Source: Obelidium mucronatum (Eukaryota; Chytridiomycota; Chytridiomycetes; Chytridiales; Chytriomycetaceae). From it: a stretch of 64,000 bases of DNA. Positions 31,397-41,335 of the stretch are shown one piece after another. Made by a program: the position numbers and the translations under genes. Positions within the stretch are counted from its first letter, which is position 1. Each line of letters opens with the position of its first letter. The notes below the pieces were generated by a model. It saw only the letters and a program-made list of their open reading frames with translations. It searched no databases and was not told the DNA's origin. The DNA lies in contig JAIVFH010000038.1 in the NCBI GenBank assembly GCA_025765595.1, positions 242,880 to 306,879 on the forward strand, given 5' to 3'.

Positions 31397-32439
31397 ACAA
31401 TACATCACTAACACCAACACCCCAACAGCCCAACAGCGGCCCCAGCCTCTGTGCCCGTTGCGCCCTCCCACCAGACGGTGACATAGGCTGCCGCGACTGC
31501 GGTCGCGACAACCCCCGCACAGCCCGCTTCTGCATGCAGTGCGGAGCCCGGTTCGTCAGGGACGTGGGCGACATACCCGTCGTAGAGGTGAACGAACCCT
31601 ACATCGCCGCGCGCAGGCAAGCCCTACACGCAACCCTGCCCACCATCCCAACGGCCGCCACCGCCGAACTCAACCACTTCACGTCGTTCATAGCGACACG
31701 CGCCGCAACCATCTACAGCGCCACGCCCGTCGACGTCGTCGACTACCTGATCTCCAAGGAGCTCAACGGCCGCACCCAATACCATAGCGACACCTGCAGC
31801 AAACAGAACGCTGCCCGCCTAGGAAATCGAGTCAACAAGGAATGCGACCCCACGGTCTGTCGCATCAAAGCCGCGCCGTCCTCCATACAGACCGCCGCGA
31901 GCAAACTCCGCTCCGGCCTGGCCGACGCAGGCCTCTGGCTGCCAGACCGCTCCGGCATCCTGATCACCATGATCACCGGGAAGACGGCGGCGACCAAAAC
32001 CCCCGACCGCTTCACCATCCAGGACCCCGACTGCCTGGACGCGCTGCGCCTATACACCAGGGACTGCGCCCTCTGTGACGCAAACCTGGCATTCGGCCGG
32101 CCGTTCGTATTCTTCAACATACGCCACGGAGCCACAAACCCGCGACCACACGCAGACTCGGACGCCTTTGTCCGAGAATTCCAAAACTGCCTCAAGGAAC
32201 TGGACACGTTCAACGGCGAGACCCTCTACGGCTTCCGCGTTGAAAACGCCATCTCCGCCGCCCTCGAACGCGAGAGCGACGCGGTGATCATGGCCGCAGG
32301 CGGCTGGCGCACAGCTGACTCAGCCAGGCACTACAGCCAGTTCGCGATTGCGGCAGCCCACGTCAGCGACGGGCAGAACCCGATCACCACCACACATGAG
32401 TGGCTCACGAATATAGCGCAATATTCGTATTTCCAATAA
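31378..32439 (+). CDS. Retrotransposon ORF3: tyrosine recombinase with N-terminal zinc ribbon
   Basis: About 350 codons, open from within the last 19 bases of ORF2 in a different frame. The N-terminus has four CxxC pairs (CARC, CRDC, CMQC and flanking cysteines) forming zinc-ribbon-like elements. A core with SAM-like helices and then the catalytic part follow: LYGFRVENAISAALERES, AGGWRTADSARHYSQF. The Arg, the GGW (in the place of GH) and the final Tyr fit box II of tyrosine recombinases; the usual first His appears to be replaced. The first in-frame ATG is far inside, at about 31533, so translation probably depends on splicing, a frameshift or readthrough from ORF2. Confidence 0.82.
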   Translation: MLHHPINNTSLTPTPQQPNSGPSLCARCALPPDGDIGCRDCGRDNPRTARFCMQCGARFVRDVGDIPVVEVNEPYIAARRQALHATLPTIPTAATAELNHFTSFIATRAATIYSATPVDVVDYLISKELNGRTQYHSDTCSKQNAARLGNRVNKECDPTVCRIKAAPSSIQTAASKLRSGLADAGLWLPDRSGILITMITGKTAATKTPDRFTIQDPDCLDALRLYTRDCALCDANLAFGRPFVFFNIRHGATNPRPHADSDAFVREFQNCLKELDTFNGETLYGFRVENAISAALERESDAVIMAAGGWRTADSARHYSQFAIAAAHVSDGQNPITTTHEWLTNIAQYSYFQ

Positions 32440-32447
32440 CACCTAAC

Positions 32448-32542
32448 ACCAATAAAACCCTCAATTCAGTAATGGCCTTTAGTAAGGGCTCCGACCCAGA
32501 GCGTCGGTTCTCACATTACTGAACCTAGTGATTTTATTGGTA
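32448..32542 (+). repeat. Fold-back hairpin including element repeat B1
   Basis: ACCAATAAAA ... CAGTAATG on the left pairs with CATTACTG ... TTTTATTGGT on the right, giving an imperfect stem of about 35 bases around the loop at 32482-32510. The right arm is repeat B1, so the end of the element can form a terminal hairpin. Confidence 0.75.
32499..32542 (+). repeat. Element repeat B1
   Basis: 44 bases identical to B2 at 32904-32947, from GAGCGTCGG to TTATTGGTA. It abuts A2 with one shared base. Confidence 0.9.
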
Positions 32543-32656
32543 TAATACGCGTTTAAGGGTTAGCTGTGTGGGATCGATATATTGAGAGATCCCACCAGTC
32601 AAGCCTTGACAAGCCGTATGGTGTCCAATTTGGAACACTTTTCCCTTTTCCAAACC
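32542..32656 (+). repeat. Element repeat A2
   Basis: 115 bases identical to A1. Its position between B1 and B2 gives the split-direct-repeat order used by PAT/Ngaro elements to regenerate both ends from a circular intermediate. Confidence 0.93.
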
Positions 32657-32812
32657 ACGGAGCTCGTTCGAGCGACCCACCCTCATCCACCCTATTCCGC
32701 CGCCCTGCACTCAACGGCAACCCAAACTTTCATTCTCGCGGAAACCCACGCGTTCCCGCACAACCAATAACAACTTTATACCATTTGTCAAACAACAAAC
32801 TATCCTTTATTC

Positions 32813-32832
32813 AAAAAAAAAAAAAAAAAAAA
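32813..32832 (+). repeat. A-rich tract in the A2-B2 spacer
   Basis: About 20 consecutive A bases followed by CCAAAAGAGAAATAAAG. This could be a trace of polyadenylated RNA captured in the replication cycle or simply the element's poly(A) signal region. Confidence 0.6.
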
Positions 32833-32875
32833 CCAAAAGAGAAATAAAGTTTGGGCTGCCGTTCAGTGCAGGCCG

Positions 32876-32912
32876 CCGACGCTCCCGCGGGGACTCCTCC
32901 CGGGAGCGTCGG
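32876..32912 (+). terminator. Perfect 12-bp GC hairpin at the element's right end
   Basis: CCGACGCTCCCG (32876-32887) pairs perfectly with CGGGAGCGTCGG (32901-32912) around a 13-base loop, overlapping the start of B2. It could end transcription or mark the recombination end. The label terminator is tentative. Confidence 0.45.
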
Positions 32913-32947
32913 TTCTCACATTACTGAACCTAGTGATTTTATTGGTA
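32904..32947 (+). repeat. Element repeat B2
   Basis: Right-hand copy of the 44-base B repeat. It marks the outer right end of the retrotransposon. Confidence 0.9.
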
Positions 32948-33218
32948 GTTTGTGAACAAAAAATTCTTTGGGTAAAAGTCATTAATTTTTCATAATGGAT
33001 CATGTTTGGCGAATAATGGAATTCATTTTGATCCGGATAACTCATTACCCAGTGCTTGTTTGCTTTCTAGATGGCACACGAATTGATGGAATTATGGATA
33101 ACAGATGGAATTTTTTCAACTGCGATGGAATTAAGCTTGTATTTTTTGAATCAATGCATCATGCAGAAGGAAAGAAATAATGGGGAAAAAAGTGAAAAAA
33201 AAATGCGCGACAATCACA

Positions 33219-34013
33219 TCACACGGCAGTGAATCGTCGAACTGGCGCAGAAACGGTGGGGGCAATCTGCGACTTGTTGCCGGGCACACAAATAGCATCA
33301 GCAGCTTCCAGCTTGTCGCACTGTCCTGGGATGGTAGCGGTTTTCAAGGCAGCAAGCGTGATTCCAAACTGAGTTGCAATGGCGGTGCAAGTAGCTCCTG
33401 ACATTACAATATCCACATGTCCCGTGCATGGCTGCGTCTTGATGTAAGCAGCAGTGTTCAACGCGTCCGCCGGAATGGTTGGACCTGCATTGGCGGCAGC
33501 ACCTGGAACAATACAGAGAGCGGCTCCAACTTGAAGGTTGTTTTGGTTGGCGGCACCACAGATGTCTTGGTTCAGAATCACCAGGTCGCCAGTTGTAGCT
33601 CCGTTGGTGGCAGCAATGGTGCTACAGACATCACCCGACTTGACAGTGTAGACAATTCCGGCACAAGCTGCTGGAGTGGAAGTAGCGGCTGCTGGGATGG
33701 CGGTAGAAGCAATTGAAGTGGGGACATTAGCCACACCAGCAGATGCGGCCGTAGTAGTAGTCTGACCAGAAAGAGAAGGAGCCTGAACACAGTTGGCCGC
33801 GAAATCAATGACACCAAGATTGCAAACAGCAGCAGCTTCGTCAAGAGGGCCCAATGCAACTCCAATACCGACACCAAGACATTGAATCAAGACTTTTCCG
33901 CATTGTTCTTGACAGAGAAACTGGTTCGCGATAAGACAATCGCCGGTCGTTGCAGACATTGCAGGGAAGGAAAATGATGCAAGAAAGATTAGAGTGAGTG
34001 CAAAGGAATGCAT
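33219..34013 (-). CDS. Secreted protein with two LysM domains and a Cys-rich N-terminal module
   Basis: 264 residues. The signal peptide is MHSFALTLIFLASFSFPAMS. The N-terminal module GDCLIANQFLCQEQCGKVLI ... CNLGVIDFAANC is shared with the small secreted protein at 27051-27518. A Thr/Ala/Pro linker follows, then LysM 1 (YTVKSGDVCSTIAATNGATT ... LCIVP) and LysM 2 (IVMSGATCTAIATQFGITLA ... ICVP). LysM domains bind chitin or peptidoglycan. In fungi they coat the cell wall or sequester chitin fragments. Single exon, intact. The tail (VSAPVRRFTAV) has no obvious GPI signal, so the protein is probably released or wall-associated. Confidence 0.9.
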   Translation of the reverse strand: MHSFALTLIFLASFSFPAMSATTGDCLIANQFLCQEQCGKVLIQCLGVGIGVALGPLDEAAAVCNLGVIDFAANCVQAPSLSGQTTTTAASAGVANVPTSIASTAIPAAATSTPAACAGIVYTVKSGDVCSTIAATNGATTGDLVILNQDICGAANQNNLQVGAALCIVPGAAANAGPTIPADALNTAAYIKTQPCTGHVDIVMSGATCTAIATQFGITLAALKTATIPGQCDKLEAADAICVPGNKSQIAPTVSAPVRRFTAV

Positions 34014-34384
34014 GATGAGTTGTATATTTTTTGATGGATACTTAATTGGGTGTTAGTGGTGGGTGTTTGGCTTTATATTGTTTGGGTTATCTTTAAAATT
34101 CCATTTGACTTTGTCATGATGAATACTGCTAATGACTTCTTGCAATATTGCGGGCTTTCTGGAGTAATAAGTCATTTGGAATATTCGTCAAAAAGTTGAC
34201 TAATTCGATGGTGTTTCTGTTTGGAGTTGTTTGGTCAGCAGCGCAAGGCCATTTGCAAGACTCCATCATCACTGGTGCCCTCCATCATCACTGCTGTCCT
34301 AATTGATCCAATAATAAACAGCAAGATCCAATCCAATGCTTTTTGTTTGAATATCAAAGTTTGAGAACACAACCTTAAACCAGG
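34014..34384. promoter_or_regulatory. Divergent intergenic region
   Basis: About 370 bases between the LysM gene (minus) and the membrane-protein gene (plus), so it should hold both promoters. A small direct repeat of TCCATCATCACTG, separated by about 6 bases, occurs near 34262-34295. No other distinct motif is evident. Confidence 0.45.
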
Positions 34385-35299
34385 ATGATGAAGGCCGAAG
34401 ATGTCGCGCCGCCCCGCATCGACGGGGGCTTCGGCCGACGGCAGTCCAAGCTGAACAGCGCCGAAGCGGCCGAAGCGGATGCCGACTTCGACCTGGGCAG
34501 TCTGCGCTTCGCTTCGTATGTCGGCGCCAGCGGGGAGCCAGAGCAGTCGGAGCACTCAGAGTCAGAGCCAGAGTGGATCCGGGACTGTCTCGAGCCAGCG
34601 CCAAAGAAGGCAGGCGCACTCGCTGGAGAACCAGGGGCTGCGCCTTCAACGTGGTCGCAAGCGTCACACTCACACCCACACTCACACTCAACCGCCCAAA
34701 AGCACTTCTCGCTGTGGCTCACCTTCTCAACACTGGCTGTCTATGCCAGTCTGCATTTCTTTCCGTTTCTTCGCTTCTTTGTCGTCAGGCTGCAGCGGCA
34801 TGCTTCTCCTGAAACAGCCGTTCTTTACACTGCTGTCTTTTCCGTTGTCGCTGGTCTGCTTATATCCAGAAACCAAGATTCAGTTGTACGAGCTGTTTCC
34901 ATGCTATCACCGACAAAAGAAACTACTACTGTCTATACTGTGGTTGGCTTGTCGCTTCTGTTTGCATTCCATGTCGCTCCAAGACTCTTTATGGGACTTC
35001 ACTACATTTGCAACCATATTCCTTTTGTTGGTGTCATTCTAGTCTTTTTCTTTCTGTTGGTCTTGATTGTTGCATTCTTTTTCTTGATGGTTGCGGCTAT
35101 CGGTCTATACACGCGCGATGTTACAGTGTCTTTGCATGCTGGGTTGAAAACATGGTTTCGGAGTGGTGATGCCGGGGATGGGCGAAGAAGTTCCAGGAGA
35201 ATCTCTCTTAGCAATACTCGTGTATCCGAGCGTGTGTTTGACCAACAACGGAGTGCGGGTACTCTGATGGATTTACCAGCATCATATGTGGGTATTTGA
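34385..35299 (+). CDS. Multi-pass membrane protein of unknown family
   Basis: 304 residues, single exon. The N-terminal ~105 residues are polar, acidic and Ser/His-rich (HSESEPEWIRDC, SHSHPHSHS). Four hydrophobic segments follow: FSLWLTFSTLAVYASLHFF (about 107-126), AVLYTAVFSVVAGLLIS (about 145-161), VYTVVGLSLLFAFHV (about 183-197) and GVILVFFFLLVLIVAFFFLM (about 217-236, strongly hydrophobic). The C-terminal tail is basic and Ser-rich (GDGRRSSRRISLSNTRVSE), with likely phosphorylation sites. A cytosolic N- and C-terminus is compatible with an even number of spans. No family or motif is recognised. Confidence 0.75.
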   Translation: MMKAEDVAPPRIDGGFGRRQSKLNSAEAAEADADFDLGSLRFASYVGASGEPEQSEHSESEPEWIRDCLEPAPKKAGALAGEPGAAPSTWSQASHSHPHSHSTAQKHFSLWLTFSTLAVYASLHFFPFLRFFVVRLQRHASPETAVLYTAVFSVVAGLLISRNQDSVVRAVSMLSPTKETTTVYTVVGLSLLFAFHVAPRLFMGLHYICNHIPFVGVILVFFFLLVLIVAFFFLMVAAIGLYTRDVTVSLHAGLKTWFRSGDAGDGRRSSRRISLSNTRVSERVFDQQRSAGTLMDLPASYVGI

Positions 35300-35377
35300 A
35301 ATAGTTTCGGGTATTGAAAACATCATCATAATTATGTATAAAGCACAAATTTGGTTCCACTTAATAAAACCCGTTGT

Positions 35378-38300
35378 TTATTTCTTCTCCTTCTTCAACT
35401 TTCCGAATTCCCCACAACCAACCAACACAAAAGCTTTTGAGAATTGGTTTAATTCCGTGAACTGGCTAAACAGCAGTCGATATGACTCTGCGTCTCTCTT
35501 GTTCGCACATTTTTGCATTGCATTTTCCTTCATCCGAGTGAATGCCTTCATTTTATCCAATATATTGGACATCTCCTTTGGCTGCTTTTTAGAGGCCAGC
35601 CTGTCTGTGTGATACTTTTCAGTCCATCCATAGATTCCCGGGTACTTTAACGAAATAGAATGACCGTGACGGTTAGTAGTCACTCTTGAAGCCACTGCTC
35701 TGCTTCCAACAGCGTTTTTGATAAGCGCCACAATCTCTTCATCCCCAGTCTTGGCAAAGATCTTCTCCAAGACCGCCTTCGATTTGATCAGGCCACATGT
35801 TGGTTCGGTTGTCCAATCTCCAGTGACAATCGAAACGCCAACAGTCTTCAGCAAATGAATGGGTACTCTGGCAAGAACCTTCAATGCGTCCATTCTGGAG
35901 AGTTTGTACTGCTTCTGATGCAAACAAACATGGATGGATGCCAATGCTACAGAAGCTTGCTCTGTGGTTGAGTCTTCAATCTTTTCCAGAGTGGCATCAA
36001 ATGCATCAATGAGTTTTTCTTGACTCCAGTCGATGCGAGCTTGATTCCAGTCTTTCATGAGAGGCTTGTATACTTCCGCCACAAGCTTGCGTCCCAAATC
36101 TTCCATGGCGATTGGCTGCCTATTCCGAACCCACTCTGGAGGTGACACGGAATCATCAAGGATGTATCGACCTGCCCTCTTTCCAAGCAGCATAGACTCA
36201 ATCATAATCTCAACTAACTTCTCGTCCTCCACCTGTACAACTCCCTTAAAGGCATTTGAAGGATTTTCCTGCTTTACGTCTGCTTGCAAAACAACGCCAA
36301 TCTTTTTCATCAATTCCATGGTTTTAACACAGAGCTTTGACTTGTGGATCACAGCTTTCAGACGGTCCAGAAGGTCGGTTGGAGCCCCAACATTACCTCG
36401 CGCAAACTGCTCAGCAGGATGAAGGCTCTTGATGGGATCAAACCACTCGTCAGTCAAGTCTTCCATACGGACAAAGCAGTTGGCGATTTTCAAGGGCGCG
36501 ATATGATTCCCGTAGTTTGCGAATTCTCCATAACGAATATCTTTCTCGATGGAATAGTTGAAGGTGGCTATAGAACCTGCACTGACTTCTTCGTACAGTT
36601 CAATAAAGAGATTTTTAGTTTCTTCTGCTGTTAAAGCGTCGCCACGATGGTGCATATATGTAATTGTTGCAGCAAGGAGTTTTGAGAAGGCGTCAGCAGG
36701 ATTAAGACCTTTTCCCGCACGAATGGAGGCAACAACAGCACTGGTGGTTGGGGTACAGGATTGTCGGAGGGACCATATCATTACTCTGATGACTTCCCAA
36801 AGTGCTGGAGGAGCGTTAATGCCGTGGCATAAGCTTCCTTCATTGTCCTTTTTCTCCAGTGTGGTTTGGCCAATGAGAAACAAGAGTGAACTTGCTTGTA
36901 TCCCTGGAGATAATGATGGGAATATTTTCAAACCTCCCGACACAAGATATCCTTGAATAAGACCATGCAGTGATGGAAGGCATGTCAATATTTTGTAGGC
37001 AAATGTAAGTACGGGATCATTTGGGTGGGCCAGAATTAAAGCTGATGTGAATTCTTCGCGAGACAATGGGTCCAGGTAAATGGATGCCAACGAATTATTT
37101 CGTAGTTTTATGGCAGCAGATGCGGAAAGAGATGTCGCAGTGGAAATTTGGTTGATTCTTGAAGACCATGCGTCGTGGAAGTCTGATTCCCCTTTGTTGT
37201 CAACTGGGAACTTGATGTTGACAAGTCGGACCATACACATTTGCATTACGGCTTCCATCCACAGTACCAGGTCCTATTCAAAAAATTCAGAAAGCGAAAG
37301 TAGAACTTCTACAGAGCTTACGCACCCGTTCAGTCTTTGGTGTTTTCGGCAATCGTGATAAACCACCAAGAAATTCTCCTACGGATTCTAATGAAACCAC
37401 ACAAGTCACAGGATACTCTTCATCAGTCGCGCCTTCGAAAGATACATTTTGGAGTTTCTCCAACATGATGCGATCCATTTTGTTTATGTCCGCTCCTCCG
37501 TTTGGTCTGGCGAAAGTATTCTCCAAGGACGCAATAGTCGCTTCGTAAACTTCCTTACTAAATAAATTTTCTTTTCCGAGCCCCTTGAGAACGCTGAGCA
37601 GCATCACTTTAACTGACTCTACAATGACATTTCCGTCCACAGATTTTACGCGTTTTAAAGACTGCTTTCCACTAAAACGATCGCACGTTATTTTCAAGAG
37701 CCTGAATACCGCATCTGCGTCAATGGCGCAAGCGTGAGTTGATGAAGCTGTGAGCATTTCCAAAGTCTCCACATCACACTCCAGCGGAGTAGAATCCGAA
37801 TCAAGAGGCAAGATATTAAATCCTATCAAGTTTTCTGCAGTTCGTTGAGCGAGTTCTTCCGATGGTTGGCGGTTGGTGGCGATTTCTTGCATTGTCTGAA
37901 GAATGTGTACCATTCCTTGAGCCAACACTGTGCTGCTGGTGGAAGTTGGGACAAGGCATAATCCACCCGTGAGAAGAGCGGCTTGCTGATACCACGTCCA
38001 CGCCGAAAAATCCCGTGCTTGATAAAGAATAGGAACTATTGTGCAGTTTGTGAATTCAATCACGTGGTTGAGCACCTCGAACACGTCGGTGCTTTGGAAT
38101 CCGTGCGATCTGAGCCATTTGGCTTCATTTCGCTGCATTTTTCTCTCACCGAAGCAGCGATGGTGTGGAGGGGCATCCGTGATGACAAAAGCCAGCACAT
38201 TGTCAAATGAGTCAAACACCATGGTGAGTTGGGCCACAGCGGCACAAACGTTTTCAGGATTATCATTACCGCCCGTCTTTAATCCAGGAAATTCAACAGG

Positions 38301-38615
38301 ATTATTGATTTCGATGCTTTTCACGTAAGCCAGAAGCTCAGCATTTGACAGGCCTGGTTTTGACTTTGACACGTAGCAGCCGCTGCTACTCTCAGTATAT
38401 GTGAAAATTGATATCTGGACATTCGGTCTCTCTACAGCGCAGAAGGCGGTTATCGCGCTCTTGACTCCTTTAATTTGAGGGCCCACTGAAAAAAAAGGAA
38501 TAGTTGAGTCCTTGGTTGGGGGTCAAAGGCAAAGTATACTTGATGGCGTCACATCAACAATGAATACAACATGCAGAGGTTTCGTTACAGGAGAGCCATT
38601 CGACTGAGCTATCAT
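35378..38615 (-). CDS. VWA-domain protein
   Basis: The ATG at 38615 opens MIAQSNGSPVTKPLHVVFIV with the MIDAS start DVTPSMG (D-x-T-x-S form) split by an intron at about 38486-38541. It continues as a von Willebrand factor A fold: VQISIFTYTESSSG, GGNDNPENVCAAVAQLT, VLAFVITDAPPH. A second intron (about 37259-37319) precedes a ~620-residue helical C-terminal region (SFSLSP-type loops, then FVRMEDLTDEWFDPIK and WTTEPTCGLIKSKAVL) with no recognised domain. Such proteins use the metal-bound VWA domain for protein interaction. The substrate or complex cannot be inferred from the neighbours. More than 1000 residues in total, no signal peptide, probably intracellular. Confidence 0.8.
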
Positions 38616-38767
38616 TTTTTTTATTGAAGGTGCATGTTATTAAAAAAGGACCAAAATATTATATTCTTTTTTTGTGGCTAAGTCACGTCCAGTCACGAAT
38701 GATTATCACCGCGCCGCATTGAGAATTTGAGACGCGTGTTAAAAAAGAAAATGATATTTACTTTTTT

Positions 38768-41139
38768 TTAACTGGTAGTGGTAGTCATCCATTCCAAAGC
38801 TCCACGCAGTGACTTCATGTACTGCCAAGGCATATGATGGTTAAGCAAATGCCTTCTTGGCGCCAAGTATTGAAACATTTCGGGCTTCCCGAATTCAATA
38901 ACATAGTGTGGAATATCCGGCCTTTCTTCAGAAGGAAGCGGAACGGTTTGGAATGCATCTTTAAAAAAAGGTGCCTTCTCTATTCCATTTCTCGAAAAAT
39001 GCCGGCGGGGAATCTTACGGACCGTTTTGTATATCTGCGTCCGCAGGTTATTGGCAACGAATCCTAACCCCCCACTCACATAGTAAATGGTTCCAGGCAG
39101 CATCCCAAGTTTGTCATCATGCCGCTTCAATATTTCCTCCCGTTTTGATGCCAAAATATTAAAGGATTCGGTTTCAGAAAGTTCCTTGTTGTCCAGGATA
39201 GACGAGGCCTCCATCATCAACTCCCTAAATTTTCTGAAAGATTAATGGCAAGAGATATAACATAATTATCATATTAACTTGAAAGCAAAAATTGTCCCAA
39301 ATGACATGCGAGGGACAATATCATTTTCCATAACATCTTGAGAAGGCGATTAGCACTATAACAATCAAAATAACGCTTACAATTGTCGATCAGATGCTTG
39401 CACTTGGTGGCTAATGGTTTCGTGGCTACTCCAGGAGTGGCGAAAGCGTGCGCATGAACTCGGAAATCTCGGTTTCCACTTGCCTTTTGAAATGCCTCGA
39501 TCTGTTCTTCCAAAAGCAGCGTCAACAGGGTACAAACACCAGCTCCTAATGAATGCCCAGTACAAAAGATGGACGCCAATTTCAGTTCTTTAACCCATAT
39601 AAGAAGCTGCTTGAATTGGGTCTCGAAAATATGCTGAGCAGCACGAAATATTCCCTTATGAACACTTCCGTTCTGGAAAGGGAAATAGTCGGCATTAACA
39701 TCAGTCAGCAACTGAAATGCCGAAATGGTTCCCTGAATTGAAATTACAATGGCGTCTATTTTTGTGTCGTGAACTATGTAGTAGCGTGTTGTCGAGATTG
39801 TCCTTTTTGAGTGATCCCAATAAAGGAGGTTCTTAGGAAGCAGTTCAAGAAACTCTATGGCCGTCTTTTCGTCGGCTCGGACTCGCATATGGTCTTAATG
39901 AATTTAGTCGGTAACCAGATGGGACAAACGTCCACCTACTAACCTAATATAGATACCGCCCCGCTGCAAAAACCAGATACAAGGGACCCATACACCACTA
40001 AGCTATGGGCCATAAAGCGAGAGGCAACCTCCAAAACATGGGAATCTTTAACCAAATCACCAGTTCTTGGAATTGGTAAGCCGTTCTCAAATTTGTATAA
40101 GAACTGTAGAACCTTTACAATGCGCGAGAAAGGTAAGCTAAAATTATTTTGAAGCAAAGATCGAGCGAGATCATTGACTTCAGAGATGTTTAAATGTGTG
40201 TCCTTGTTGAGAATCCGTGGGGTTGCAATTTTCTTTGGGAGAGTGGGCAGAGATTTGTAGATGGGTTCGGCTTCTTCGCGCTCAATATCTGACGGAAGAG
40301 ATGTTGGGGTAGTTGTATTCGGTGATTTATTGTCGGATAATGATACCGGACTCTGTGGCGAATCATGATTTGATTGGTTTCTTGTGACCACTTGTTCCTT
40401 GCCAAGAATTGGGAATTTTAAACCCTGTAATATCGAAGACCGGTGGACACAAGCTGTAGGGGATCGTAACGTCGGAGATGTGGGTGAAATTACGGTGTTC
40501 GACGCATAATGAAAATTTGAAGTTCGGATGAAATGGGAACGAGTGGCTTGTGCAAGCGGAGGATTTGTAGAAGGGGACGACGGGGAAGCACCCATCTTAT
40601 TTATATCTTCTTCATCAGTTAGACTTTCGGCTGAGCTGCTGGCTCGTTCAAGAAAATGCCGCAGTTCAGAAGTGGTTTGAGAAGTTTCACCGAAATACAC
40701 CAAAGGTGTGAACGATATGCCAAGAAAAATAGTAGCGATTGGCTCCAAAAGAGACAATGCACTTTTTCCCGTTTTTTTGCCCACGATAGAAATGGGAAGA
40801 ACATATGATCCCTGATGCCAATCAGTCAATTCGGAAAAGTCAGCCCGACCTCGTCCGACATGTTTACGGGTCAGATTATTTGAACCACTATATAAATCCA
40901 GCTGAAAAAGTATCATTAGTGTCCAAAATGATGCTGTTTAGCAGTTTAAACCAAACCTTCAGTTCGTCAAAGAGATGTGAGTGAAAAGTCATGACGAACG
41001 TGACAGTTTGAATAACGCGCTCCATATCCCACATGTCAATCCATTTTTCATGGGTTCGTAACTTGATTTTCAATTTCAGTTTTGGAAAGCTGTTCTCATC
41101 TGCCATGTTAAGCTGGATGGATCTGACGCCAATTTCCAT
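38768..41139 (-). CDS. C2-domain plus class 3 (sn-1 DAG-type) lipase
   Basis: N-terminus, from ATG 41139: a C2-like domain (KLKLKIKLRTHEKWIDMWD, LYSGSNNLTRKHVGRGRADF), with an intron at about 40902-40957. A Ser/Pro-rich linker follows, then a predicted helical region. The lipase part carries IDAIVISIQGT, the nucleophile elbow FCTGHSLGAGVCTLL, HAFATPGVAT, and after an intron ENDIVPRMSFGT with the catalytic-Asp-type loop. The C-terminus ends with PRRHLLNHHMPWQYMKSL, the position of the active-site His in diacylglycerol lipases. Joins are phase-consistent, including G|AC at the intron near 39885-39940. The likely reaction is hydrolysis of the sn-1 acyl chain of diacylglycerol at membranes. No transmembrane segments are seen, unlike animal DAGL. 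Confidence 0.82.
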
Positions 41140-41335
41140 TTTTGCTGGTCGAGCAGGGTCTTGCACAGAATCCTTTGTAATCTTCTCAGACGCGACTTAC
41201 AGAGATAATACTCTTACTGCTGGTTGGAAGTCTGCCATTCCTCAATTTCGGCGTTCTTTTCTTGTACTGCGAATTTCCCGCTCTAAACACCAAAACAGCC
41301 AAAACTCTTTATTGACGACATGGAAAACAGCGAAA

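Larger units (their letters stand above)
27579..32947 (+). mobile_element. DIRS-superfamily tyrosine-recombinase retrotransposon (PAT/Ngaro-type split direct repeats), apparently full length
   Basis: About 5.4 kb, conspicuously richer in G+C than the flanks. Layout is A1 (27579-27693), three ORFs, B1 (32499-32542), A2 (32542-32656), a spacer, and B2 (32904-32947). The A copies (115 bases) and B copies (44 bases) each look identical, indicating recent activity. The ORFs are a gag-like protein, RT-RNase H and a tyrosine recombinase, all open. No target-site duplication is visible, as expected when integration goes through a circular intermediate and a tyrosine recombinase. The junctions read ...TATACAC|ATAATACGC on the left and ...TTATTGGTA|GTTTGTG on the right. 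It lies between two paralogous secreted-protein genes on the minus strand. Confidence 0.9.
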
